Of a DNA stretch of 33,076 nucleotides, positions 7,818-14,902 are shown piece after piece. Each line of letters starts with the position of its first letter. Position 1 is the stretch's first letter. Both the position numbers and the translations under genes were made by a program. The DNA is from Mesorhizobium sp. (GTDB lineage: Bacteria; Pseudomonadota; Alphaproteobacteria; Rhizobiales; Rhizobiaceae): positions 1 through 33,076 of the forward strand of contig SAQL01000047.1 in the NCBI GenBank assembly GCA_004020645.1. The letters run 5' to 3'. The notes under the pieces were generated by a model. The model had not been told where the DNA came from and made no database searches. It saw only the letters and a list, made by a program, of their open reading frames with translations.

Positions 7818-8858
7818 TCAAGCGGCGGCCGAAACCTGGGCGCTGGTCGGGACGGAGGCGATCGTCTTCAGGATCTGCGAGGCGATCTGGTAGGGGTCGC
7901 CCTGCGAGTTCGGGCGGCGATCCTCGAGATAGCCCTTGTAGCCATTGTTGATGAAGGAATGCGGCACGCGGATCGATGCGCCGCGGTCGGCGATGCCATA
8001 GCTGAACCTGTTCCACGGCGCGGTCTCATGCTTGCCGGTCAAACGCTTGTCGTTATCCGGCCCGTAGACGGCGATGTGATCCATCAGGTTCTTGTCGAAG
8101 GCGGCCATCAGCGCCTCAAAATAGTCCTTGCCGCCGACTTCGCGCATATGCGCGGTCGAGAAGTTGGCGTGCATGCCGGAACCGTTCCAGTCGGTGTCGC
8201 CGAGCGGCTTGCAGTGGTATTCGATGTCGATGCCGTATTTCTCGGTGAGGCGCTGCATCAGGTAGCGGGCCATCCACATCTGGTCGGCGGCCTTCTTGGA
8301 GCCCTTGCCAAAAATCTGGAATTCCCACTGGCCCTTGGCCACCTCGGCGTTGATGCCTTCATGGTTGATGCCGGCGGCGAGGCAGAGGTCGAGATGCTCC
8401 TCGACGATCTGCCTGGCGACGCTGCCGACGTTGCTGTAGCCGACGCCGGTGTAGTACGGGCCTTGCGGCGCGGGGTAGCCGCTCTCGGGGAAGCCGAGCG
8501 GGCGGCCGTCCTTGTAGAAGAAATATTCCTGCTCGAAGCCGAACCAGGCGCCCTCGTCGTCGAGGATGGTGGCGCGCTTGTTGGATGCATGCGGCGTCAC
8601 GCCGTCCGGCATCATGACTTCGCACATGACGAGCACGCCGTTTGTGCGCGCGGGATCCGGATAGATGGCGACCGGCTTCAGCACGCAGTCGGACGAGTGG
8701 CCTTCAGCCTGCATGGTCGAAGAACCGTCGAAGCCCCACAGCGGAAGCTGGTCGAGCGTCGGGTACTCGGAATATTCCTTGATCTGCGTCTTTCCACGAA
8801 GGTTGGGAACCGGGGTGTATCCATCGAGCCAAATGTACTCGAGCTTGTATTTCGTCAT
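7818..8858 (-). CDS. glnII: Glutamine synthetase type II (GSII, eukaryote-like)
   Basis: This second glutamine synthetase belongs to the shorter, eukaryote-like class that rhizobia, Frankia and some actinobacteria carry beside GSI. It performs the same ATP-dependent amidation of glutamate. The 346 residues show WGFDGSSTMQAEGHSSD (41-57), FGFEQEYFFY (106-115), NGSGMHANFSTAHMR (224-238) and GIADRGASIRVP near 289. GSII has no adenylylation site; it is controlled by NtrC-dependent transcription and, in Rhizobium leguminosarum, by translational repression through GstI. The ATG is preceded by GAGAGG at good spacing. A perfect sigma-54 promoter lies about 90 bases upstream, and the divergent neighbour is the gstI homologue. 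The gene converges on glnA, with which it shares a terminator region. Confidence 0.97.
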   Translation of the reverse strand: MTKYKLEYIWLDGYTPVPNLRGKTQIKEYSEYPTLDQLPLWGFDGSSTMQAEGHSSDCVLKPVAIYPDPARTNGVLVMCEVMMPDGVTPHASNKRATILDDEGAWFGFEQEYFFYKDGRPLGFPESGYPAPQGPYYTGVGYSNVGSVARQIVEEHLDLCLAAGINHEGINAEVAKGQWEFQIFGKGSKKAADQMWMARYLMQRLTEKYGIDIEYHCKPLGDTDWNGSGMHANFSTAHMREVGGKDYFEALMAAFDKNLMDHIAVYGPDNDKRLTGKHETAPWNRFSYGIADRGASIRVPHSFINNGYKGYLEDRRPNSQGDPYQIASQILKTIASVPTSAQVSAAA

Positions 8859-8944
8859 TCTAGCCTCTCGTTGCTTTGATCACCGAACCTTGGACGGCGC
8901 CGGCATGCCAGCCACCCTGCAGCCGACCTGCCGGATTATTAAAA

Positions 8945-8960
8945 AGCAATTCGTGTGCCA
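8945..8960 (-). promoter_or_regulatory. Sigma-54 (-24/-12) promoter of glnII
   Basis: On the minus strand TGGCACACGAATTGCT fits TGGCACRNNNNTTGCW at every defined base. Transcription should begin near 8934, leaving a leader of about 75 bases before the glnII ATG. This agrees with the known RpoN and NtrC dependence of rhizobial glnII. Confidence 0.9.
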
Positions 8961-9068
8961 TTCTCGCCGGCAAAGGATGCGGCAGAATTGACGTTGCATC
9001 CCGACAAATTCGTTGTGCCGTTACCGCAATGCGTCTGGATCAATCACAAGCATGTTTCGCACAAATAA

Positions 9069-9105
9069 TAGGCAACTACTGATCTTTTCGTAATCATGTT
9101 GCCTA
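9069..9105. promoter_or_regulatory. Operator-like inverted repeat over the gstI -35 box
   Basis: TAGGCAAC (9069-9076) and GTTGCCTA (9098-9105) are a perfect 8-bp inverted repeat. The match continues inward as TGAT (9079-9082) and ATCA (9093-9096) after short unequal gaps. The right arm covers the proposed -35 hexamer of gstI, and the whole dyad lies about 110-145 bases upstream of the glnII sigma-54 promoter. A regulator bound here could repress gstI and act on glnII. Confidence 0.5.
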
Positions 9106-9127
9106 ACTCGATTGCAGAACCTATCTT
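9099..9127 (+). promoter_or_regulatory. Candidate sigma-70 promoter of gstI
   Basis: TTGCCT (9099-9104) and TATCTT (9122-9127) are separated by exactly 17 bases, each matching four of six consensus positions. The start would be near 9134, about 40 bases before the ATG at 9176. Confidence 0.5.
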
Positions 9128-9175
9128 GGGGAAAGATTGAATCGGCAAGGCTCTGCAGAAGAAGGGAGACCGACA

Positions 9176-9370
9176 ATGGAAATCACTCCTACCCGTCAGT
9201 CGGCCAAAATCCTGATGTTCCCGGTGGCAGCGCGTGCTTCTGCCTCAAATTTAAGCGGAAAGGCTAAGTTCGCGGCAGAACTTGCTTCATTGCGCAACCG
9301 TACGGATTTCGGAAGCGGCTGGTATCACGAAGCGGCCATCGAGGAAGCTAAACAGGACCGGAAGAGCTAA
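9176..9370 (+). CDS. gstI: GstI-like glutamine synthetase translational inhibitor (DUF2735 family)
   Basis: This 64-residue protein sits divergently upstream of glnII, exactly where rhizobia encode GstI, a peptide of about 63 residues that blocks translation of glnII mRNA when nitrogen is sufficient; NtrC represses gstI. The identification rests on position, size and the DUF2735-like pattern: a short N-terminus with AKILMFP (10-16), a basic Ala/Ser-rich stretch, then FAAELASLRNRTDFGSGWYH (32-51) and a charged helical tail. No signal peptide or membrane segment is seen. ATG 9176 is preferred over the TTG at 9137 because GAAGGGAGAC precedes it at the right distance. A hairpin terminator lies 34 bases past the stop. 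Inhibitory activity is known only for homologues. Confidence 0.82.
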   Translation: MEITPTRQSAKILMFPVAARASASNLSGKAKFAAELASLRNRTDFGSGWYHEAAIEEAKQDRKS

Positions 9371-9404
9371 GCCCTTCCTTCCGCATTCGCTTTTGACGAA
9401 TTGA

Positions 9405-9436
9405 AAAGCCCGGCGCGATCGCTCGCGCCGGGCTTT
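9405..9436. terminator. Terminator between gstI and the MFS gene
   Basis: AAAGCCCGGCGCGA (9405-9418) and TCGCGCCGGGCTTT (9423-9436) give a perfect 14-bp stem with the loop TCGC. It sits between two convergent genes and has A/T-rich ends, so it can serve gstI on the plus strand and the transporter on the minus strand. Confidence 0.88.
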
Positions 9437-9458
9437 GCATTTTGCTGTCAGGCCAGGA

Positions 9459-11348
9459 TCAGGTCTTGGCGTGCAAGTTCGTTCCCAGCGTATCCCTGAC
9501 GAAGATCATACCGATAATCAGCGACATCGCCGCGATCACCACCGGATACCAGAGGCCGTAATAGATATCGCCCTTGTAGGCGCTGAGCGCGAACACCGTC
9601 GCCGGCAGCAGGCCGCCGAACCAGCCATTGCCGATGTGATAGGGCAACGACATGCCGGTATAGCGGATGCGTGTCGGGAACATCTCGACCAAAATCGCGG
9701 CGATCGGTCCGTAGACCATGGTCACGTAAAGGACCAGGACGAACAGGATACCGATGACCTTTGCCCAGCTGACCTGTTCAGGGTCGGCAAACATTGCAAA
9801 GGCGCCTGCCCCCGGGACGTTGTAGACGGTGATCTCGGGCGCTCCCGCCGCGGCCTCATCGGCCGTCAGCAGCTTGTCCTTGATCGCCTGGTCGGCCGCA
9901 ACCGTCGTCTTGTCGCCGGCGCGGATGGCGGCGGCGTCGAGCTTCAGTTCCGGATTGGCCGCGACGAAGGCGTCAAGCTTCTGGTCGGCGACCTTGGCCG
10001 CAGCACGCTTCAGCGGATAGCCGCCATCCTGCAACGCAATGTTGATTGCCTTCTTGAACGCGGCGTCGCTTGAAGTTGCCTTGTCTGCGGCTGCCACGGC
10101 ATCATAGGACCCCACCGTTGCGTTGCCGATCTTAACACTGGCCGCGGTCCCCGGTGCCGCTGTGGTGACAATGTCATAGGGCACGGAGCTCTTGGCAAGG
10201 AAGTCCGTCGCGATGTCACACGACGTGAGAGGCTTGCGCGTTCCGGTCGGATTGAACTGGAACTTGCAGTCGCCAGGCGCAGCGGTAATCGTGGCACGGG
10301 TGTTTTGCTGCGCGGTGGCGAGCGCCGGGTTGGCTGCCCAGGTCAGCGCCTTGAACAGCGGGAAGGTGGTGACGATCGCCAGCGCCAGGCCCGCCATGAT
10401 GATCGGCTTGCGGCCAATCTTGTCAGAGAGCCAGCCGAACACGACGAAGAAGATCGTGCCGAGCGCCAGCGCGATGGCGATCATGATGTTGACTGATTGG
10501 CCGTCGACCTTGAGCACGTTCTGCAGGAAGAACAGCGCGTAGAATTGGCCGTTGTACCAGACCACGGCCTGGCCGGCAGTAAGGCCGAGAAGCGCCAGAA
10601 TGGCGATCTTGGCATTTTTCCATTGGCCGAACGCTTCCGTCAGCGGCGCCTTGGAACCCTTACCTTCGTCCTTCATCCGCTGGAATGTCGGCGATTCGGC
10701 GAGCGACAGGCGAATCCAGACCGAAATGCCCAGCAGGATCGCTGAGACCAGGAACGGAATGCGCCAGCCCCACTCCGCGAAGTCTTCCTTGCTCAGCGAA
10801 TTCTGCACGGTCAGGATGACGATCAGCGACAGGAACAGGCCGAGCGTGGCTGTCGTCTGGATCCACGACGTGTAGAAGCCACGACGGTCGTCGGGTGCGT
10901 GCTCGGCGACGTAGGTCGCCGCACCGCCATACTCGCCACCGAGCGCCAGGCCTTGCAGCATGCGCAGCGCGACCAGGATGATCGGCGCCGCGATGCCCCA
11001 ACTGGCTGCGCCAGGAAGTATGCCGACCAGGAAGGTCGACAGGCCCATGATCAGGATGGTGACGAGAAAGGTGTATTTGCGGCCGACGAGATCGCCGATG
11101 CGGCCGAACACCAGCGCACCGAACGGGCGCACGAGGAAGCCTGCGGCGAAAGCCAGCAGCGTGAAGATGTTGCGCGTTGTTTCAGGATACTGCGTGAAGA
11201 ACGCAGCGCCGATCGCGGCCGCCAAAGTGCCGTAGAGATAAAAATCATACCATTCGAAAACGGTGCCGAGTGAGGAAGCGAAGATGACTTTCTTCTCTTC
11301 CCGCGTCATGCCGCGGCTTGCTCTGCCGGCGGTCGCTGCCATTACCAT
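9459..11348 (-). CDS. MFS transporter, metabolite:H+ symporter family, with large periplasmic insertion
   Basis: An inner-membrane secondary transporter resembling the MHS group (ProP, KgtP, ShiA). The substrate cannot be told from sequence. Twelve hydrophobic segments are visible, with the N-terminal motif SLGTVFEWYDFYLYG (26-40) and the loop signatures GRIGDLVGRKYT (82-93) and GWLSDKIGRKP (305-315). Unusually, about 185 residues (340-525) lie between TM9 and TM10, a loop that should face the periplasm; normal members have about ten there. The insert is Ala-rich, mostly soluble in character, and holds the protein's only two cysteines, C361 and C377, which could form a disulfide. The total of 629 residues is therefore about 190 above the family norm. 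ATG 11348 follows GGGAGG at eight bases; the upstream in-frame extension looks non-coding. Confidence 0.88.
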   Translation of the reverse strand: MVMAATAGRASRGMTREEKKVIFASSLGTVFEWYDFYLYGTLAAAIGAAFFTQYPETTRNIFTLLAFAAGFLVRPFGALVFGRIGDLVGRKYTFLVTILIMGLSTFLVGILPGAASWGIAAPIILVALRMLQGLALGGEYGGAATYVAEHAPDDRRGFYTSWIQTTATLGLFLSLIVILTVQNSLSKEDFAEWGWRIPFLVSAILLGISVWIRLSLAESPTFQRMKDEGKGSKAPLTEAFGQWKNAKIAILALLGLTAGQAVVWYNGQFYALFFLQNVLKVDGQSVNIMIAIALALGTIFFVVFGWLSDKIGRKPIIMAGLALAIVTTFPLFKALTWAANPALATAQQNTRATITAAPGDCKFQFNPTGTRKPLTSCDIATDFLAKSSVPYDIVTTAAPGTAASVKIGNATVGSYDAVAAADKATSSDAAFKKAINIALQDGGYPLKRAAAKVADQKLDAFVAANPELKLDAAAIRAGDKTTVAADQAIKDKLLTADEAAAGAPEITVYNVPGAGAFAMFADPEQVSWAKVIGILFVLVLYVTMVYGPIAAILVEMFPTRIRYTGMSLPYHIGNGWFGGLLPATVFALSAYKGDIYYGLWYPVVIAAMSLIIGMIFVRDTLGTNLHAKT

Positions 11349-11492
11349 GGATTCGTCCTCCCGTGACATCTCGCTGTGCTTGATGCTGCGCGGTGTCGTG
11401 CCTAGACACGAACTCGGGCAGCAATCGCCGCGAGAAATGACAGAAAGCGCCGCCCAGAGGCAGCCCGCCTTTGGGATTATGACTTTGGTCCA

Positions 11493-11540
11493 ATGCATCG
11501 GCCCGAAAATCGGAATCGATCTTCGGAAAGCATGATGCAT
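11493..11540. repeat. Palindromic intergenic repeat upstream of the MFS gene
   Basis: ATGCATC (11493-11499) and GATGCAT (11534-11540) flank an inner stem CCGAA..ATCG / CGAT..TTCGG (11503-11526). The sequence just after it (GATTCAAGGTGTTAGAGCGC) and the CCGAAA/TTCGG core match the style of the other palindromes listed in this window. Confidence 0.6.
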
Positions 11541-11612
11541 AGATTCAAGGTGTTAGAGCGCATTTTGTGCGCCCAACTTGAGCAAGTTGGTCTATGGGGG
11601 CGGCAATTGCCG

Positions 11613-12404
11613 TCAGCCCTTGAGCGCCTCGACAAGGCCGACCGCCGCCATGAAATCGCGTTTGCGGTGGGCACGGCGGGCGACAGCCTCCGCGTCATGG
11701 CCCCAGTGCTCGGCTTGCCAGTCCTCGTCGACATGGCCGGCAGTCCAGGCTGCTTCGCCGTCGATCTCGCCGAACTCGACGGCCAGCGCCAGCAGCGCCG
11801 ATCCCGTCAGCGACGTCATGACGTGGATGGCGGCCAGTCGTAGCGGGTCGGCACGCTGGGCAAGATGAACACCGAGCACCGCGATGCTCTCGCGCCGCTG
11901 CTCGACATGGATCACCCCTTCGGCGAGGTGAAACCGGGCGCCGAGCGCGCTCCGCGCCCAGTCGATAATGGGATCCCAATATTCGTTCTGCCGGTCGACC
12001 AGCCCTTGCGGGGCGTCGGCGCGATAGCAGAGCAGGTCGGACGAGGCGAAGCGCAGGATGTCTTCCAAAACCGCCTGCGGATCGCTGGCGACTCCGTCGA
12101 TGGCCGTGTTGACCAGACGCATGACCGGCATCGTCACCGGGTCGATCGTCTCGCCTTGCGCAGCGAACTCGTCGGCGACCAGAGCGGCGGCTTTTTCGGT
12201 CGGCAAGACCAGCAGCGCCTTGCCCGGCGTGCGAACCGGCTTGCCATCGAGATGAACGGCAAAACCATTTTCGGCCGGTGCGACTGAGACGGCTTTGTAG
12301 AAGCGTTTCGGCAGGTGCGTCTTCATCTGGATCTGGGCACGGCGTACCGGATCCGGATCGGAGAGCTGCTTTCCCGCTTCGAGGTCGTTGAGAATATCGC
12401 GCAT
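11613..12404 (-). CDS. ATP12 family F1-ATPase assembly chaperone
   Basis: Related to mitochondrial Atp12, which binds free alpha subunits of F1-ATPase and promotes assembly of the alpha3beta3 hexamer; alphaproteobacteria carry homologues. The 263 residues show the N-terminal KRFYKAVSVAP (33-43) and LDGKPVRTPGK (52-62), then the helical ATP12 core with FASSDLLCYRADAP (119-132) and VDRQNEYWDPI (136-146). No signal or membrane segment, so cytoplasmic. ATG 12404 is chosen because AAAGG lies eight bases upstream. An in-frame ATG at 12419 overlaps the preceding EamA stop as ATGA and would add five residues. It is the last gene of the minus-strand run that includes the EamA gene. Confidence 0.88.
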   Translation of the reverse strand: MRDILNDLEAGKQLSDPDPVRRAQIQMKTHLPKRFYKAVSVAPAENGFAVHLDGKPVRTPGKALLVLPTEKAAALVADEFAAQGETIDPVTMPVMRLVNTAIDGVASDPQAVLEDILRFASSDLLCYRADAPQGLVDRQNEYWDPIIDWARSALGARFHLAEGVIHVEQRRESIAVLGVHLAQRADPLRLAAIHVMTSLTGSALLALAVEFGEIDGEAAWTAGHVDEDWQAEHWGHDAEAVARRAHRKRDFMAAVGLVEALKG

Positions 12405-12415
12405 GCCGGAGCCTT

Positions 12416-13336
12416 TCATCCGGGGATCTGTTTTCGGGCCGGCCGATTCACGATGATCAGGCCGGCTGCGATGAGGCCGAGTGCCAGGAAAATACGAATG
12501 GTCAGCGGCTCGTTCAAGAAGATGGCGCCGCACAGCACGCCGAACACCGGCGACAGGAAGGTGAAGCTCGACAGGCCCGATGCCGGATAGCGCCGCAGCA
12601 GCCAGAACCACAGCACATAGGTGAAGGCGACGATGTAGACAGCCTGGAAAAGCAGAGCCAAGGTCGGCAAAGCGGCGAAGTCGCGGACAGGCGGCCCGGC
12701 GAAAGGCAGCACCAAGGCGCCTACCACGGCAGCGCCGGCCAGTTGATAAAGCAGCAATTTCTCGGCGCTCGTTTCCGCCAATTTCGTGCGCTTGATGACG
12801 ATGTAGGTCAAGGCCCAGAGTATGCCGGCGCCGAGACTGAGCAGGTCACCGGTCAATGTCGCGCCATTGTCGGCGCTCAACTGGTCGGAGAACACTGCGA
12901 CCAGGCCAGCGAATGCGAGCAGAAGTCCGACGAGCCGGCGCACGGTGATGCGTTCGCCCAGCAGGAAATGCCCGCCGACCAGCACCCAGAACGGCATGGT
13001 GTTGACCAGCAAGGTGTTGCGCGCGACGGTCGTCTGTTCGAGCCCGACATAGAGAAACAGGAACTCGAGACCAAAAAGCGCGCCTGCCAGGATGCCGGCG
13101 ACAAGCGTTCCGTCGCGGGTAAAAAGCACAATACCGCGCCAGCGGCACCAAGCGAGAACGCACAGCCCGCCAATGACCGACCGTGCGATCGACAGGAAAA
13201 CGGGATCGTAGCCGGCATAGGAGATTTTGGCGGCGACGTAGTTCAGCCCCCAGGAAAAGGTCAGTCCGACCATGATGGCGGCGGCCGCTATGTCGACCCT
13301 GTCGCGGCGGTCGAGTGTATCGGTGGCGATACTCAC
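12416..13336 (-). CDS. EamA/DMT family transporter
   Basis: A drug/metabolite-superfamily permease of the inner membrane with ten hydrophobic segments in two EamA repeats (about residues 16-147 and 158-297); the 306-residue length is typical. The second repeat starts near GDLLSLGAGILWALTYIVIK and ends with GAIFLNEPLTIRIFLALGLI. Substrate unknown; members export amino acids, nucleosides or drugs. The start is taken as GTG 13336, five bases after the pseudouridine synthase stop and with GAGGA nine bases upstream. An upstream in-frame ATG at 13507 would overlap that gene by 166 bases and adds an Arg-rich, non-membrane stretch. Confidence 0.88.
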   Translation of the reverse strand: MSIATDTLDRRDRVDIAAAAIMVGLTFSWGLNYVAAKISYAGYDPVFLSIARSVIGGLCVLAWCRWRGIVLFTRDGTLVAGILAGALFGLEFLFLYVGLEQTTVARNTLLVNTMPFWVLVGGHFLLGERITVRRLVGLLLAFAGLVAVFSDQLSADNGATLTGDLLSLGAGILWALTYIVIKRTKLAETSAEKLLLYQLAGAAVVGALVLPFAGPPVRDFAALPTLALLFQAVYIVAFTYVLWFWLLRRYPASGLSSFTFLSPVFGVLCGAIFLNEPLTIRIFLALGLIAAGLIIVNRPARKQIPG

Positions 13337-13341
13337 TGGAC

Positions 13342-14322
13342 CTAGTCCTCCGCGCTGGCCTCGTCGAAGCCGATCAGGTTCCAGCTCTGGCGCATATGCG
13401 GCGGCATCGGTGCGGTGACGTCGATAAGACCCTTGTCGGGATGCGGGATGACGATGCGGCGCGCGTGCAGGTGCAAGCGGTTCTGCATGCCGCCGGGAAA
13501 ATCCCAATTGGTGTCGGCCTCGAAATATTTGGGGTCGCCGATGATCGGGCAGCCGATGTGAGCGGCGTGGACGCGAAGCTGGTGGGTACGGCCGGTATAG
13601 GGTTCCATTTCCAGCCAGGACAGGGTCTGCGCCGCCTGTTCGACGATCCGGTAATAGGACACCGCGTGGTCGGCACCCTTTTCGCCATGCTTGGCGACGC
13701 GAACGCGGTCGCCGTCGGGTGTCGGCTCCTTGATCAGCCAGGTCGAGATCTTGTCCTCGCGCTTCGGCGGCACGCCCTTGACCAGCGCCCAGTAGGTCTT
13801 CTTGGTCTCACGCGCCCGGAACGCCTCGGCAAGCTTCATGGCGGCGAGCCTGGTGCGGGCAACGACCAGCACGCCTGACGTGTCGCGGTCGAGCCGGTGC
13901 ACCAGACGCGGTTTCTCGCCCTTCTGGTTGCGCCAGGCTTCCAGCATGTCGTCGACATTGCGGGTGACGCCCGAACCGCCCTGAACGGCGAGGCCTGCAG
14001 GCTTGTTGAAGACGAAGACTTTCGGATCTTCATGGATCAGCATCTTGGCCAGAACGTCAGCGTCGCCCTGGTTGCGGATCGAGTGACCGGTGAGCGGGCT
14101 CTCGCCCTTCTTGTCCACTTCGAGCGGTGGGATGCGAACCGTCTGGCCCGGCTCGACGCGGGTATCAGCCTTCACCCTGCCACCATCGACACGGATCTGG
14201 CCGGAGCGCAGCAGCTTTTGCAGATGGCCGAAGCCAAGACCCGGAAAATGGGTCTTGAACCAACGATCGAGCCGCATGCCCGCCTCGCCAGCCTCCACCG
14301 TGATCTGTTCAACGCCTGCCAT
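13342..14322 (-). CDS. rluC: RluC/RluD-type 23S rRNA pseudouridine synthase
   Basis: This enzyme isomerises specific uridines in RNA to pseudouridine; the family modifies 23S rRNA. The 326 residues contain an N-terminal S4 RNA-binding domain (about 15-75: RLDRWFKTHFPG, LRSGQIRVDG) and the RluA-type catalytic domain. The signature HRLDRDTSG (142-150) holds the catalytic Asp145, and EPYTGRTHQLRVHAAHIGCP lies further on. RluC fits best by length and S4 domain, but RluD cannot be excluded without alignment. The stop lies five bases before the EamA GTG, so the two are probably cotranscribed. The upstream spacer to crcB (133 bp) carries a palindromic repeat. Confidence 0.88.
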   Translation of the reverse strand: MAGVEQITVEAGEAGMRLDRWFKTHFPGLGFGHLQKLLRSGQIRVDGGRVKADTRVEPGQTVRIPPLEVDKKGESPLTGHSIRNQGDADVLAKMLIHEDPKVFVFNKPAGLAVQGGSGVTRNVDDMLEAWRNQKGEKPRLVHRLDRDTSGVLVVARTRLAAMKLAEAFRARETKKTYWALVKGVPPKREDKISTWLIKEPTPDGDRVRVAKHGEKGADHAVSYYRIVEQAAQTLSWLEMEPYTGRTHQLRVHAAHIGCPIIGDPKYFEADTNWDFPGGMQNRLHLHARRIVIPHPDKGLIDVTAPMPPHMRQSWNLIGFDEASAED

Positions 14323-14346
14323 TGTCTCGTTTTACCCGTTTCTATC

Positions 14347-14382
14347 GCATGACCTGAAATCGATTCTCGGAAAGGGTCATGC
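14347..14382. repeat. Palindromic intergenic repeat between crcB and rluC
   Basis: GCATGACC (14347-14354) and GGTCATGC (14375-14382) are a perfect 8-bp inverted repeat around GATTCTCGGAAA. It is followed by GCAAAATCAAAATGCTACAG and a GCGTCCTTTGCGCGTCC tail. The layout resembles the copies near 11500 and 24240. Confidence 0.7.
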
Positions 14383-14455
14383 GCAAAATCAAAATGCTAC
14401 AGCGTCCTTTGCGCGTCCTAAGGGACACGCGGCGATGTAAGCGGGGGCAATAGCA

Positions 14456-14833
14456 TTAAGGCAGGCTTCTTGCGAGCCAAAGACCCAGAAACAGCGCAAT
14501 GATCGCGCCGATGAGGCTGGCAACGGCATATCCGAACGCCGGCAGCGTGGCGCCACGCTCCCACAGCGTCGCGAAATCGAGCGAAAAGGCGGAGAAGGTG
14601 GTGAAGCCGCCGAGGATGCCGGTGGCGACGAACAGCCGAAGCTCGTTCGATCCGCCGTAGCGCCGCGCCAGGGTCGTGATGAACAGACCCATGGCAAAGG
14701 AGCCGACAATGTTGATCGCCATCGTGCCCCAGGGAAAACTCGGGCCGACAAGACGCAGCGCGACGAAATTGGCGACGTGGCGCAGCCCAGCACCAATAGC
14801 GCCGCCCGCGGCAACGAGGAGGAGATTAATCAT
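14456..14833 (-). CDS. crcB: Fluoride ion channel CrcB/FluC
   Basis: A small inner-membrane protein that forms dual-topology dimers and lets fluoride leak out of the cell. The 125 residues show four membrane segments, GGAIGAGLRH (10-19), the conserved GTMAINIVGSFAMG (36-49) with pore-lining Asn41, and GGFTTFSAFS (75-84), which includes the sodium-site turn and the Phe-box residues F80 and F83. Only one copy is present, consistent with a homodimer. The leader was checked for a fluoride riboswitch and none is evident; it holds only a small TGCCCT/AGGGCA hairpin (14844-14858). It lies 69 bp after rarA on the same strand. Confidence 0.93.
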   Translation of the reverse strand: MINLLLVAAGGAIGAGLRHVANFVALRLVGPSFPWGTMAINIVGSFAMGLFITTLARRYGGSNELRLFVATGILGGFTTFSAFSLDFATLWERGATLPAFGYAVASLIGAIIALFLGLWLARSLP

Positions 14834-14902
14834 CGCCGTTTACTGCCCTTACAGGGCACTCCCGGTCAATCCCTGCCGCGAGAGCGGGAAAATTGCGCGA
14901 GC

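Larger units (their letters stand above)
8859..9175. other. Divergent control region between glnII and gstI
   Basis: This 317-base spacer holds no gene. From the glnII side it contains a leader of roughly 75 bases, a sigma-54 promoter (8945-8960), weak NtrC-like GCAC/GGCA half-sites near 9058-9074, a long inverted repeat (9069-9105) and a sigma-70-like promoter reading into gstI (9099-9127). In the leader CCGGCA and TGCCGG (8929-8934 and 8900-8905) can pair, and GCTGGCATGCCGGC is nearly palindromic. Confidence 0.6.

Noticed and set aside
5881..8016. 711-residue minus-strand frame opposite glnB and glnA
   Set aside because: It is the antisense shadow of two certain genes; His/Arg/Asp-rich composition is typical of such shadows in GC-rich DNA.
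12416..13507. Longer EamA start at ATG 13507
   Set aside because: It would overlap the pseudouridine synthase by 166 bases and adds an Arg/His-rich stretch without membrane character.
14834..14902. Fluoride riboswitch in the crcB leader
   Set aside because: The short spacer lacks the conserved GGNGAUGG-type core and pseudoknot; only a 6-bp hairpin is present.
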